Source: UBA1765 sp045629945 (GTDB lineage Bacteria > Fibrobacterota > Fibrobacteria > Fibrobacterales > Fibrobacteraceae). Taken from it: a stretch of DNA of 38,518 bases. The position numbers were made by a program, and so were the translations under genes. Positions 25,635 through 34,263 of this stretch are shown one piece after another; the first letter of the stretch is position 1, and the number at the start of each line of letters is the position of its first letter. The notes under the pieces were generated by a model. That model worked only from the letters and a program-made list of their open reading frames with translations, did no database searches and was not told the origin of the DNA. The stretch covers positions 1 to 38,518 of the forward strand of contig JAZQSE010000040.1 in the NCBI GenBank assembly GCA_045629945.1, in the 5' to 3' direction.

Positions 25635-28193
25635 ATGTCAGATTATACTTATGAAGCCGAAAAAATTCTAGCTAAGGGCCAAGAAATAATGGATAGGAAG
25701 TCTCATTCTTATCTTTCAAGCGTTCATTTAGCTTGTGCTTTAGTCGAACTACCAGATGCTAGACTTAAAAATTTATTTAAGGCAAAAGGTGTAAAAACGA
25801 AGGATTTACGTATAAAACTGGATCCGTTTTTAGATGCTATCCCTAAAGTAGATGGTGTGCAACCAGATACTTCAATGGATTCCGATCTTTCGCGTGTCCT
25901 ACGAGCTGCTTTACAATCAGCAAGGCAACTTTCTCGAATGGTTATGCCTGGCGATTTATTAGTGGCTTTAATGGAATTTGCAAGTGACAGAAAAATCTCT
26001 AAAATTTTTGAAGATGCTCTTGGAAATGCAGAAACAGTAAAAACCTGGCTTTCAGACCCGTTTTCCGGAGCAGCGGCTGCAGAAGAATTTTCTCCATTAA
26101 AAAAATATGGCCGAGAACTTGTTGAACTTTGTAAAGAAGGGAAGTTAGACCCTGTTATTGGCAGAGACGAAGAAATCCGGCGCGTGATTTTAATTCTTGC
26201 AAGAAAAACAAAGAATAATCCTGTTTTGGTCGGGGAACCTGGTGTGGGTAAAACGGCTATTGTTGAAGGGCTTGCAGAAAGAATCCATAAAGGAGATGTG
26301 CCCGATGCTTTAAAAGGGAAAAAGATTTTTGCTTTGGATCTTTCTTTATTGATGGCTGGTGCTAAATATCGTGGTGATTTTGAAGAACGCTTACAATCGG
26401 TTTTAGAAGCTTTAGAAGAAGATTCAAATACGCTTTTATTTATTGATGAACTCCATACGATTGTCGGGGCAGGAAAAACTGAAGGCTCTATGGATTTAGG
26501 GAATATGTTGAAGCCTAAATTAGCTAGAGGTGAATTGCATTGTATCGGAGCCACTACGACACAAGAATACCGCAAATATATTGAAAAAGATGCAGCACTT
26601 GAACGGCGCTTTCAACCTGTAACGGTTGAAGAACCAAGCGAAGAAGAAGCTCTTTCTATTTTGCGTGGGATAAAAGAAGGCTTTGATGCTCACCATGGTG
26701 TAAGGCTTCATGACAATGCTTTAGTGGCAGCGGTTAAACTTTCTTCGCGCTATATTGCTGACCGTTTTTTACCAGATAAAGCAATTGACTTGATTGATGA
26801 AGCGGCAAGTATGGTAAAAACACAATTAGATACCGTACCAGAAGAACTTGATTCTTTAGAAAGAAAAGAATTGCAATTAAAAATAGAAGCACAAGCTTTA
26901 GAAAAAGAGTCAGATGCTGCAAGTCAAAAACGTCTTGCAGAATTAAAGGAAGAATTGGCTATTTCAGAAACTTTAGTTAAAGAAATGCAAAAACGCTGGC
27001 AAGATACGCGGGCTCGTTATGCGGCTTTACGTGAAGCTAAAAATGCATTACATGCCGCAAAAGAAGAAATGGCAATAGCTGAAGCAAATTATGATTTGAA
27101 TAAAGCCGCAGAACTCAAATACAACAAGATTGTGAATCTTGAAAAAGAAGTTAAAGAACGAGAACAAGAAGTTGTTGTAGCTAATGAAAAAGGTGGTTTT
27201 AGTGAAGAAGTTACGGCTGAAACGATTGCTCTTGTGGTGAGCCGTTGGACTGGTATTCCTATTTCAAAATTACAAGAAGGTGAAAGAGAAAAGTTGTTGC
27301 AACTAGAAGATCGATTAAAAGAACAAGTTATTGGGCAAGATGCTGCTCTTTCGTCTGTAACAGAAGCCATTCTTAGGAATCGTAGTGGTCTTTCAAGAGA
27401 AAATGCACCAATAGGAAGTTTTCTCTTTTTAGGCCCTACAGGTGTTGGAAAAACAGAACTTGCAAGAGCTTTATCTAGAGAACTCTTTGATTCTGAATCG
27501 GCAATGGTTCGTATTGATATGAGTGAATATATGGAGAAGCATAGCGTCTCTAGATTGATAGGCGCTCCTCCAGGTTATGTGGGCTATGAAGAAGGCGGGC
27601 AGTTAACAGAAGCAGTTCGAACTCACCCTTATAGCGTGATTCTTTTAGACGAAGTAGAAAAAGCACACCCAGATGTTTTTAATACACTTTTGCAAGTTTT
27701 AGAAGAAGGCCGTTTAACAGATGGAAAAGGGCGTTTAGTGAATTTTAAAAACACTTTAATTCTTATGACATCTAATTTAGGAGCGTCTTTGTTTTCAGAA
27801 GAAACGGCTTTAACGACAAATGATTTGATGAAAGAATTGAAACATTTCTTCAGGCCGGAATTTTTGAACCGTTTAGATGAAATACTTGTATTTAATCGTT
27901 TAGAAAAAGAGGCTTTAAGAAAAATTGTTCGGTTGAAATTCAAAGAACTCTCTAAACGGCTTGAACGTGAAGGCTTTTATTTAGAGGTTTCAGAAAATGC
28001 TGTAGAAAATGTTTTAGAAGGAGCTTATGATAGCCAATTCGGAGCAAGACCGATTCAGCGCTATATACAACAGCATATAGAACGCTTGCTTTCAAGAGAA
28101 ATTCTTTCTGGCAATCTGAAAATAGATGATGTGGTTTTAATTGATGTCGAAAACGGAGAGTTTAAAATCCGTATCGGACATAAAGACCAATAA
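25635..28193 (+). CDS. clpB: ClpB-type Hsp100 disaggregase
   Basis: An ATP-dependent chaperone that extracts polypeptides from aggregates with DnaK. The protein is 852 residues from ATG 25635, which has AGAGG 5 nt upstream; the open frame back to 25536 has no such site. Order: Clp N domain (1-140), AAA+ 1 with Walker A GEPGVGKT and FIDE, coiled-coil middle domain (about 400-525, Glu/Lys/Ala-rich), AAA+ 2 with GPTGVGKT and LLDE, sensor MTSNLG, and the C-terminal D2-small domain (GARPIQRYIQ). The long middle domain separates it from ClpA and ClpX. The last 32 bp overlap the 3' end of the converging barrel gene. Confidence 0.95.
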   Translation: MSDYTYEAEKILAKGQEIMDRKSHSYLSSVHLACALVELPDARLKNLFKAKGVKTKDLRIKLDPFLDAIPKVDGVQPDTSMDSDLSRVLRAALQSARQLSRMVMPGDLLVALMEFASDRKISKIFEDALGNAETVKTWLSDPFSGAAAAEEFSPLKKYGRELVELCKEGKLDPVIGRDEEIRRVILILARKTKNNPVLVGEPGVGKTAIVEGLAERIHKGDVPDALKGKKIFALDLSLLMAGAKYRGDFEERLQSVLEALEEDSNTLLFIDELHTIVGAGKTEGSMDLGNMLKPKLARGELHCIGATTTQEYRKYIEKDAALERRFQPVTVEEPSEEEALSILRGIKEGFDAHHGVRLHDNALVAAVKLSSRYIADRFLPDKAIDLIDEAASMVKTQLDTVPEELDSLERKELQLKIEAQALEKESDAASQKRLAELKEELAISETLVKEMQKRWQDTRARYAALREAKNALHAAKEEMAIAEANYDLNKAAELKYNKIVNLEKEVKEREQEVVVANEKGGFSEEVTAETIALVVSRWTGIPISKLQEGEREKLLQLEDRLKEQVIGQDAALSSVTEAILRNRSGLSRENAPIGSFLFLGPTGVGKTELARALSRELFDSESAMVRIDMSEYMEKHSVSRLIGAPPGYVGYEEGGQLTEAVRTHPYSVILLDEVEKAHPDVFNTLLQVLEEGRLTDGKGRLVNFKNTLILMTSNLGASLFSEETALTTNDLMKELKHFFRPEFLNRLDEILVFNRLEKEALRKIVRLKFKELSKRLEREGFYLEVSENAVENVLEGAYDSQFGARPIQRYIQQHIERLLSREILSGNLKIDDVVLIDVENGEFKIRIGHKDQ

Positions 28194-28851
28194 TGTTTCT
28201 GCTATTGTTAGAATCAAGAAGAATGCCAATGTTGTATTCAAGAGCAATGGAAACATTACCTAGAATGAGTTCTAACTTTGGAATAAGATCCATTTTGTAA
28301 TCTTCATCTAGTTCCCCAACGCTTCCTGAAGTGTTTATTTCAATAGAAGCAACAACTGGTTCTCCAAATCGTAGCGTCGGCTTTACGCCGACGCTTACTT
28401 TAAATAAGCCGTCTGGATAGACTATAGCATCTCCAAGCCCAAGTCGAGTTTCATAATCAACATAAAAATTTTTAGCGGTATGATGGCGGTTCCCATAACT
28501 TATGATACCAGCACCACCATTGTCTCTGTTGATGCCAAAGTAACCATCAAGAGCAATGTAACTACCAGAGCTGAAGAAAAATTTTGCTCCGATATCCATA
28601 TTGCCTTCCCATTCATTTTGTTTGTCTAAAATGATTTTTGTGCCGAGTTCAAAGTATTTAGAAAGTCTTCCTTGGAGTTGTATAGGAACTGTTGCTTCTG
28701 AATTGAATGAGGTGTGTAATCCAACGCCAAATTGCATTTTGGAGTGCCCTTGGTATTCAGACCCCATTGTATAGCGAATATCTTGAAGTTTGTCGTAAGC
28801 AAAAATAGTGCTTACAGAGAAAAGCAATAAAATAAAAAGAAATTTCCGCAT
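28162..28851 (-). CDS. Small outer-membrane beta-barrel protein
   Basis: A 229-residue protein with signal peptide MRKFLFILLLFSVSTIFA and a mature part of short alternating beta-strands (MQFGVGLHTSF, YIALDGYFGIN, VSVGVKPTLRFG, IALEYNIGILL) ending LYVRYGF. The terminal Phe and strand pattern point to a small, possibly 10-12 stranded, outer-membrane barrel. No family is recognised. Its final 32 bp overlap clpB on the opposite strand, so the two genes converge without a terminator between them. Confidence 0.75.
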   Translation of the reverse strand: MRKFLFILLLFSVSTIFAYDKLQDIRYTMGSEYQGHSKMQFGVGLHTSFNSEATVPIQLQGRLSKYFELGTKIILDKQNEWEGNMDIGAKFFFSSGSYIALDGYFGINRDNGGAGIISYGNRHHTAKNFYVDYETRLGLGDAIVYPDGLFKVSVGVKPTLRFGEPVVASIEINTSGSVGELDEDYKMDLIPKLELILGNVSIALEYNIGILLDSNNSRNIIGLYVRYGF

Positions 28852-28865
28852 GCAATAATAATAGC

Positions 28866-28905
28866 AAAAAAATTCCTAACTCATTGATTATCAACGAGTT
28901 AGGAA
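28866..28905 (-). terminator. Terminator of the serine hydrolase gene
   Basis: TTCCTAACTC (28873-28882) pairs with GAGTTAGGAA (28896-28905), and the inner TTGAT/ATCAA extends the stem with one mismatch. Read leftwards, the stem is followed by seven T. It lies 25 nt beyond the stop of the hydrolase gene. Confidence 0.9.
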
Positions 28906-28929
28906 CGTAGTTGGGTGCGTTTTAGAAGG

Positions 28930-30219
28930 TTATTTCTTGCTTAAATAGTCTGAAACGGCCTGATAAGCAGGTAAAGACCAGGGATCATTGTCTGCATTAC
29001 TGGCTGTTGGAGTGGAGGCAAGCCTTACGATAACCATTTCTGCTTTAGGGTCAACATAAATAGCTTGGCCGTAAACACCGCGAGCCATAAAAGCTTTATT
29101 TGGGTTATTGGTGACCCACCACATGTTACGATAACCCCAACCTTTTAAATTAGGGTAATGCTCTTTGTCAAATTTTGAATTGTCTGCATTTTGAATAATG
29201 TCATCAAAAACAGATGCTGGGATTATTTGTTTTCCGTTAAACTTCCCTTTGTTGCGAATCATTTCGCCAAATTTTGCCAAGTCTTCTAAGCTAGCGTTAA
29301 AACCGCCACCGGCAAAAGCAATGCCATAATCATCAACTTGGTAATAGCCATCGACATTTGCGCCGAGAGGTTTCCAGAATCTTTCAGAAATTAAATCTGG
29401 AATAGTTTTACCTGTAACAGAAGAAATAACCCAGCCAAGAGCATCGGTGTTTACCGTTTTGTAGGCAAATTTTTTCCCGTGTTCTCCATTCTTTTTAATG
29501 GTGGGTAAGTATTCATAATACGACCTTGCACCTGTATATCCTTTGGGTTTACAAGGCGTTCCGGAAGCAGAATAAGCCCAGATTTCAGAGTTTGGATCGC
29601 TGTAATCTTCAGAATATTTTAAAGCGGTTTGCATATCCAGTAAGTTTCGTATGGTAGCGTCTCCGAAGGCTGAATTTTTTAAAGCCGGAACATAGTGAGA
29701 TACTTTTTTGTTCTGGTCTAAAACGCCTTCAGCAACAAGAGCGGCACCAAGAGTTCCTGTAAATGTTTTACTGACTGACATTACGGCATGAGTCCCATAA
29801 GGTTTAAGTTCGCCAAAGTGTTTTTCGTATACGATTTTTCCACGATGGAGAATGATTATGCCGTCGGTATAGTTTTTTGAAAGAGATTCTTTCCAGGTCA
29901 TTTCTTTGTTAGAAAACATTGGTGTGAATTTCACATTATCAATGTTTTTGTCTAGTTTTTTCTTGAATTCATAGCGCTGTTCTATAGCGGCTGGCACAAC
30001 ACGCGTTGGAATAAATTCCCGCATGTGGCTTACGCTATAACGAAGCGCTGGAAACTTGAAAAAACTCCCGTCAGAAGCGGAAAGAATTTTGTCGGCTTTA
30101 GGAGGAAATCCTTTCATATACCCGAGTTTTTCAGGGAAAGATTCTTCCTGGGAAAGAGGTTCTGCTGATAGAGAACTATAAAGCAGAAGCATGGAGAGTG
30201 TAGAGATTATCTTGTTCAT
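28930..30219 (-). CDS. Secreted serine hydrolase, class C beta-lactamase-like
   Basis: A 429-residue exported enzyme of the class C beta-lactamase / DD-peptidase / 6-aminohexanoate-dimer hydrolase fold. The signal peptide is MNKIISTLSMLLLYSSLSA, then EPL. The nucleophile motif Ser148-Val-Ser-Lys151 (AVMSVSKTFTG) and a Tyr-x-Asn-type motif (YKTVN, near 255) are present; the domain continues with GGGFNASLEDLAKFGEM and GYRNMWWV. Family members include esterases, amidohydrolases and peptidases, so the substrate cannot be named and beta-lactam resistance should not be assumed. It is monocistronic, with its own terminator. Confidence 0.9.
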   Translation of the reverse strand: MNKIISTLSMLLLYSSLSAEPLSQEESFPEKLGYMKGFPPKADKILSASDGSFFKFPALRYSVSHMREFIPTRVVPAAIEQRYEFKKKLDKNIDNVKFTPMFSNKEMTWKESLSKNYTDGIIILHRGKIVYEKHFGELKPYGTHAVMSVSKTFTGTLGAALVAEGVLDQNKKVSHYVPALKNSAFGDATIRNLLDMQTALKYSEDYSDPNSEIWAYSASGTPCKPKGYTGARSYYEYLPTIKKNGEHGKKFAYKTVNTDALGWVISSVTGKTIPDLISERFWKPLGANVDGYYQVDDYGIAFAGGGFNASLEDLAKFGEMIRNKGKFNGKQIIPASVFDDIIQNADNSKFDKEHYPNLKGWGYRNMWWVTNNPNKAFMARGVYGQAIYVDPKAEMVIVRLASTPTASNADNDPWSLPAYQAVSDYLSKK

Positions 30220-30351
30220 GCTTTGAATGTAGACGATAGAAATTTTAAGAACAAGAGAAAAATTTTTCAGAACAAAGAAAAAAAGGTGTTGTTTTTTTAA
30301 CGCATTTAGATTAAAGATTATTCAAAAACGATTGTCCTTTAGGGATAAAAT

Positions 30352-30494
30352 TCAATTTCGCTTTTCTAATTTTTGCTTGTTTCGTTCTCTAATGGTTTTC
30401 AATTGTTCGTTGGTGCAGAAACCCGAAATGTAAAAGGTTGTATCTCCAGAAAATTTTTTGCCGTTGTTTTCTCGTTTTCAAGAAATACTCCCAT
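30352..30494 (-). pseudogene. Frame-disrupted small gene remnant
   Basis: In the gap 30220-30591, one leftward frame reads GKKFSGDTTFYISGFCTNEQ... and ends ...RERNKQKLEKRN then TGA at 30352, which looks coding. It has no start in frame; the preceding stop is at 30478-30480. A plausible ATG (30494, MGVFLENEK...) lies in a neighbouring frame, as if one frameshift in an A-rich run split a gene of about 48 codons. The family is unrecognised. The rest of the gap holds the ychF terminator and the GGGAGAGA repeat. Confidence 0.45.
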
Positions 30495-30516
30495 TTATTA
30501 CGAGAGTATAACAAAT

Positions 30517-30539
30517 TTAAAACTCCGCTAGAGGCGGAG
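30517..30539 (-). terminator. Terminator downstream of ychF
   Basis: Read leftwards: CTCCGC-ctcta-GCGGAG followed by TTTTAAATTTG. It lies about 50 nt beyond the ychF stop. Confidence 0.65.
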
Positions 30540-30563
30540 AATCATTGGAGCAATTCAAAGTTA

Positions 30564-30579
30564 GGGAGAGACTTCTCCC
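30564..30579. repeat. GGGAGAGACTTCTCCC repeat, copy 2
   Basis: Identical 16-mer to 12167-12182, followed by tttgtaaaa and preceded by 'ttggagc' 19 nt earlier. It lies 12 nt beyond the ychF stop. Its role is unknown. Confidence 0.55.
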
Positions 30580-30591
30580 TTTGTAAAAAAA

Positions 30592-31689
30592 TTAAACGTT
30601 GAATAAGAAATACATGATGTCGCCATCTTGGACAACGTATTCTTTACCTTCGGTGCGGACAAGGCCAGATTCTTTTGCGGCGTTCCAGCTTCCGTGTTTT
30701 TCAAAGTCTGTGTAGGCAAGTGTTTCTGCGCGAATGAAACCGCGTTCAAAGTCTGTGTGGATAACGCCAGCGCAAGCCGGGGCCTTCCAACCAGCGTGGA
30801 ATGTCCAAGCGCGGACTTCTTTTTCGCCTGCGGTAAAGTATGTTTTTAATCCGAGGATTTCGTAACCTTTGCGAACAACAGAGTCCAAGCCAGATTCTTT
30901 CATGCCGAGTTCTTTTAAGAATTCTGCTTTTTCTTCTGGTTCCATGGTGGAAAGTTCTTCTTCGATTTTTCCGCAAATGACTACGACAGCGCTGTTGTTG
31001 CTTTCGGCGTATTCGCGGAGTTTGTCGACATAAGCGTTGCCTGAGAGCATTTCGTCTTCGCCCACATTTGCACAATAGAAAACAGGCTTTGCGGTGAGGA
31101 GCGCTAAATCGCTTATGAGAGAATCCATTTCATCTGAAGTGCCAAGCATTTTTCTTGCCGGTGTGCCTTCGCTCATTGCGTTTTTAAGATTTTCGCAAGC
31201 TTCTAAACGGGCTTTTGCAGATGCTCCACCGGTTCTTGCATTTTTAGTTTCTGTGACAAGGCGTTTTTCAACAGAGTCTAAGTCTTTTAAAAGAAGTTCG
31301 GTTTCAATGATTTCAACGTCGCGGAGTGGGTCAACAGAACCGTGAACATGAACGATGTTTTCGTCTTCAAAGCAACGCACGACTTCCATAATGGCTTCGC
31401 ATTCACGGATGTGTGTTAAAAATTGGTTACCTAAACCTTCGCCCTGGCTTGCGCCTTTGACAAGGCCTGCGATGTCTACAAATTGAGTGACTGCCGGGAT
31501 TATGGAACGAGGGTGGTAGGCTTCTACGAGTTTGTCTAAACGGTAGTCTGGCACGTTGACCATGCCGACGTTTGGTTCAATGGTGCAAAAAGGGTAGTTT
31601 GCTGATTCTGCACCAGCATTAGTGATGGCGTTGAAAATAGTGCTTTTTCCTACATTCGGGAGCCCGACAATACCGCATTTGAAACCCAT
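30592..31689 (-). CDS. ychF: YchF/OLA1-family ribosome-associated ATPase
   Basis: An Obg-family P-loop NTPase that binds ribosomes and hydrolyses ATP rather than GTP. At 365 residues it has the family length. G1 is GLPNVGKS (residues 8-15), with switch/G3 VDIAGLVKGAS and GLGNQFL following. A coiled-coil stretch sits between the halves of the G domain, and the C-terminal TGS domain is clear (TYFTAGEKEVRAWTFHAG...GDIMYFLFNV). It is divergent from a lipoprotein gene, with a 75-nt shared upstream region. Confidence 0.97.
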   Translation of the reverse strand: MGFKCGIVGLPNVGKSTIFNAITNAGAESANYPFCTIEPNVGMVNVPDYRLDKLVEAYHPRSIIPAVTQFVDIAGLVKGASQGEGLGNQFLTHIRECEAIMEVVRCFEDENIVHVHGSVDPLRDVEIIETELLLKDLDSVEKRLVTETKNARTGGASAKARLEACENLKNAMSEGTPARKMLGTSDEMDSLISDLALLTAKPVFYCANVGEDEMLSGNAYVDKLREYAESNNSAVVVICGKIEEELSTMEPEEKAEFLKELGMKESGLDSVVRKGYEILGLKTYFTAGEKEVRAWTFHAGWKAPACAGVIHTDFERGFIRAETLAYTDFEKHGSWNAAKESGLVRTEGKEYVVQDGDIMYFLFNV

Positions 31690-31713
31690 AATTTCTCCGA
31701 GTTCTGTTGAATT

Positions 31714-31742
31714 TTGTGCGAAAATTTAGCAAATTTTATATT
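31714..31742 (+). promoter_or_regulatory. Candidate promoter of the lipoprotein-psd run
   Basis: TTGTGC (31714-31719) and TATATT (31737-31742) are 17 bp apart. They would start a transcript about 16 nt before the lipoprotein ATG in the ychF divergent gap. Confidence 0.35.
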
Positions 31743-31764
31743 GCTTTTGGAAAAAGGTTTTTTT

Positions 31765-32583
31765 ATGAATCAGAATTTTAAAAATTTGTTTTTGTTTTTT
31801 GTTTTGTTAGTCATTTTTGGTTGCGCTTCTTCTGGTGGTGATTCTTTTGGTGATTCTCCTTGTACGGATTGTGGTGAACGCGGAGAACTAGAACTTTCTA
31901 TTCAAGAAGAATCTTTTTACAGAGAATGGAATCCTGATGCCTTTAAACGCCTGGATTCTTCGGCAGTTCTTGGAACAATGCCAGCACTTTTGCTTTCGGC
32001 AAAAGCTCCTGAAGACTGTAAATTCTGCCATAGTTTTAGCGAGGAATCGGTAGATTTTGATTTAGCTTCGGTAGAAGATTCGCTTTGGAGCAAGGCATTC
32101 CCTAAAATGCAACGTTTTTTAATGATGCCAGGTATGCAAGTCCCTGAAGAAGATTCGCTTTATATTGATTCTTTAAAAAAAGAATTGTTGGATGTTGAAT
32201 TTGTTGATGGAAAATCCCTTGGTTCTCTTGAACCCTGGTTAGAACGAGTAGGGACTGAACAGGTTTTAAAACGCGGACTTCCTCAAAAGTTTAAAACAAT
32301 ATCTGAAGTCTTAGCTTCTCGTTATCATGTGCGTTACCTTTCAATTCCTGTTGTGCTTAAAGTGGAAATCTTCCCAGATTTAGGGAAAAAGGGCGCTTTC
32401 CGCTATGAAACGCTTTGGCTTTTTCTTGATGCACGTTATGGCGAACTTGTCTTTTTATGTTATTCTTCATTCCTTGCCGAAACGACAAATCGCGTAGCCC
32501 CAGAGCGTTCTTGGTCAAAACCTTTTAGTGAAAGGTTGTGGAAAATGTTTTCAACGAATTTGTCAGAAGTAGAACCTCATTAA
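31765..32583 (+). CDS. Lipoprotein of unknown function
   Basis: A 272-residue lipoprotein from ATG 31765 (AAGG 8 nt upstream). The signal MNQNFKNLFLFFVLLVIFGC gives Cys20. The mature part is Ser/Asp/Glu-rich, with two Cys pairs (CTDC near 33 and CKFC near 84) and a later strand-rich region (LWLFLDARYGELVFLCYSS). No family is recognised. The frame is open upstream to 31714, but that start would mask the signal. It is followed by psd after 28 nt. Confidence 0.8.
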   Translation: MNQNFKNLFLFFVLLVIFGCASSGGDSFGDSPCTDCGERGELELSIQEESFYREWNPDAFKRLDSSAVLGTMPALLLSAKAPEDCKFCHSFSEESVDFDLASVEDSLWSKAFPKMQRFLMMPGMQVPEEDSLYIDSLKKELLDVEFVDGKSLGSLEPWLERVGTEQVLKRGLPQKFKTISEVLASRYHVRYLSIPVVLKVEIFPDLGKKGAFRYETLWLFLDARYGELVFLCYSSFLAETTNRVAPERSWSKPFSERLWKMFSTNLSEVEPH

Positions 32584-32611
32584 GTTATTTTCAAAAATTA
32601 TATTTGGAATT

Positions 32612-33454
32612 ATGAATACTCCGTTTTATGTTTTTATGAAACTTTTACCAAAGTGCGCTGTATCTAGAGCATTTGGTGGGTTTACTCGTTTAAATTTGCC
32701 AGTGATCAGTAGAGTGGCAAAAAATTGGTTTGCTTCTTATTATAAACTTGATATGGAAGAATCTGAATTTCCATTAGAGCATTATAAAAATATCGGTGAA
32801 CTTTTTATCAGACATTTAAAACCGGGAAAACGCCCGATAGAAGATTCTTATGTGGTAAGTCCGGTAGATGGAGTGCTTTCGCAATTCGGGCCTGTAGAAA
32901 ATATGATTCAGGCCAAAGGAAAGTCTTATTCTTTAGAATCGCTTTTAAGAAATAAAGAATTGGCTGAAAAATTTGCCGGCGGTGTTTTTGGAACTATTTA
33001 TTTAGCTCCATTTAATTACCACCGAATCCATTCTCCTGTCGCTGGAAAAGTGGTTTCTGCTTCTTATTGTCCTGGCACATTGTGGCCGGTAAACAAGGGG
33101 AGTGTAGAACGGGTAGAAGGTCTTTTCTGTATCAATGAGCGTTTGATTACGCATTTGGATTGTGGCGATGGCGCAGAAATGCTTTTAGTAAAAGTCGGCG
33201 CCACAAATGTCGGGCGTATTGCTGTTGAATATGAACCTTCTCTTTTAACCAATGCCGGTAAACTTTCAAAAGATAAACCTCGCTTGGATTGGGTTCCTGA
33301 TAGAGAAATTTATATGGAACGTGGGCAGGAAATCGCTCGTTTTGAAATGGGAAGTACTGTGGTTCTTATTGGAAATAAAGTTTTGAAAGAACGTTGCCCG
33401 GATTTATTCTCGGTCAAAATTTCTTGTGCTGTTCGGATGGGTGAAAGGCTTTAA
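32612..33454 (+). CDS. psd: Phosphatidylserine decarboxylase proenzyme
   Basis: Makes phosphatidylethanolamine from phosphatidylserine at the inner membrane. The protein is 280 residues. The self-cleavage site that creates the pyruvoyl group is seen as MGST near residue 250 (EMGSTVVLIG), with Met in place of the usual Leu of LGST. Other marks are YVVSPVDGVLSQFG and APFNYHRIHSPVAGKV with the conserved His. GGA lies close before ATG. It is followed after 3 nt by a GTG-started gene. Confidence 0.95.
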   Translation: MNTPFYVFMKLLPKCAVSRAFGGFTRLNLPVISRVAKNWFASYYKLDMEESEFPLEHYKNIGELFIRHLKPGKRPIEDSYVVSPVDGVLSQFGPVENMIQAKGKSYSLESLLRNKELAEKFAGGVFGTIYLAPFNYHRIHSPVAGKVVSASYCPGTLWPVNKGSVERVEGLFCINERLITHLDCGDGAEMLLVKVGATNVGRIAVEYEPSLLTNAGKLSKDKPRLDWVPDREIYMERGQEIARFEMGSTVVLIGNKVLKERCPDLFSVKISCAVRMGERL

Positions 33455-33457
33455 TCA

Positions 33458-34261
33458 GTGCGTTGGGTTCAGGATTTTCCGTTAGAAGCTACTGCCGCTT
33501 CTTTGTTTGTGGAATTTTTTAAGAATGTTCCTGACCCAGTTCTTTTTTATACATCTTCACTTCCTTGTGATGAAGAAAAAATTGCTTGGACTTTACTTGG
33601 AACTAATCTTTTTCAAGGAATTTCTTATCCTTCATTTGAGAAACTTTTTTCTAGGTTGCTAGAACAATTTCCAGGCAAGAAATTGTGGGAATTACCAGTA
33701 CCACGAGGAAAAGAATTGGAACAAGTTGTAGAAGAATCTCTTGGTAATATTTCTTGGCAATTAAAAGAACAATTTGCGGGGATTTTTTGGAGCGTTGGTT
33801 ATTTTGTCCGTAAACATTTCCCTTTGACAAAATGGCTTTCTTCCAGAACGCCTAAAGAGTTATGGCGTGATTTAGGTGAAATTTATTTTATGGGGAAAAA
33901 AGCATATAGACCTAAAACAAATGCAGCTATTTATCGTTTGCTTTCTTTAGCTCCTTATGGTTTAGGTTTTTCAACAGATTTGAAATTGAATTTGCCTTTA
34001 CCTTTAACAATGGGGGCAAGGCGTTATATTGCTTTTATGGGGCCAGCGCAAGGAGAAAACTTTTCTGAAATGTCGCAAGGTTCTAAACAGAAAATGGCAG
34101 ACGATTTCTTTTCGGCGATTTCTAAAAACTCTCCGATAGCAGCAGCGCACGCATTTCAATTTTTTTTAGAATATGGTAAAACAAAATACCTTTGCTGCGA
34201 ATATACAGATAATTGCAAAAAATGTCCATTACAAAATTATTGTAAAGAATCTGAGGTTTAA
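33458..34261 (+). CDS. Protein with C-terminal EndoIII-type [4Fe-4S] motif
   Basis: A 267-residue protein started by GTG with AAAGG upstream. The C-terminus has C-x6-C-x2-C-x5-C (CCEYTDNCKKCPLQNYC), exactly the spacing of the iron-sulfur cluster loop of endonuclease III/MutY-type DNA glycosylases. The preceding 240 residues are mostly helical and include YRPKTNAAIYRLLSLAPYGLGF, but I do not see a clear helix-hairpin-helix with the catalytic Lys/Asp pair, so this may be a divergent HhH-type protein or an unrelated Fe-S protein. It is sandwiched between psd and the NUDIX gene in one operon (gaps of 2-3 nt). Confidence 0.7.
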   Translation: MRWVQDFPLEATAASLFVEFFKNVPDPVLFYTSSLPCDEEKIAWTLLGTNLFQGISYPSFEKLFSRLLEQFPGKKLWELPVPRGKELEQVVEESLGNISWQLKEQFAGIFWSVGYFVRKHFPLTKWLSSRTPKELWRDLGEIYFMGKKAYRPKTNAAIYRLLSLAPYGLGFSTDLKLNLPLPLTMGARRYIAFMGPAQGENFSEMSQGSKQKMADDFFSAISKNSPIAAAHAFQFFLEYGKTKYLCCEYTDNCKKCPLQNYCKESEV

Positions 34262-34263
34262 AA

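Noticed and set aside
25724..27943. Long leftward frames inside clpB
   Set aside because: They are antisense shadows of a strongly conserved gene.
28930..30219. Antibiotic-resistance beta-lactamase
   Set aside because: The SxxK/YxN fold is shared by many esterases and peptidases; nothing in the sequence or context points to beta-lactams.
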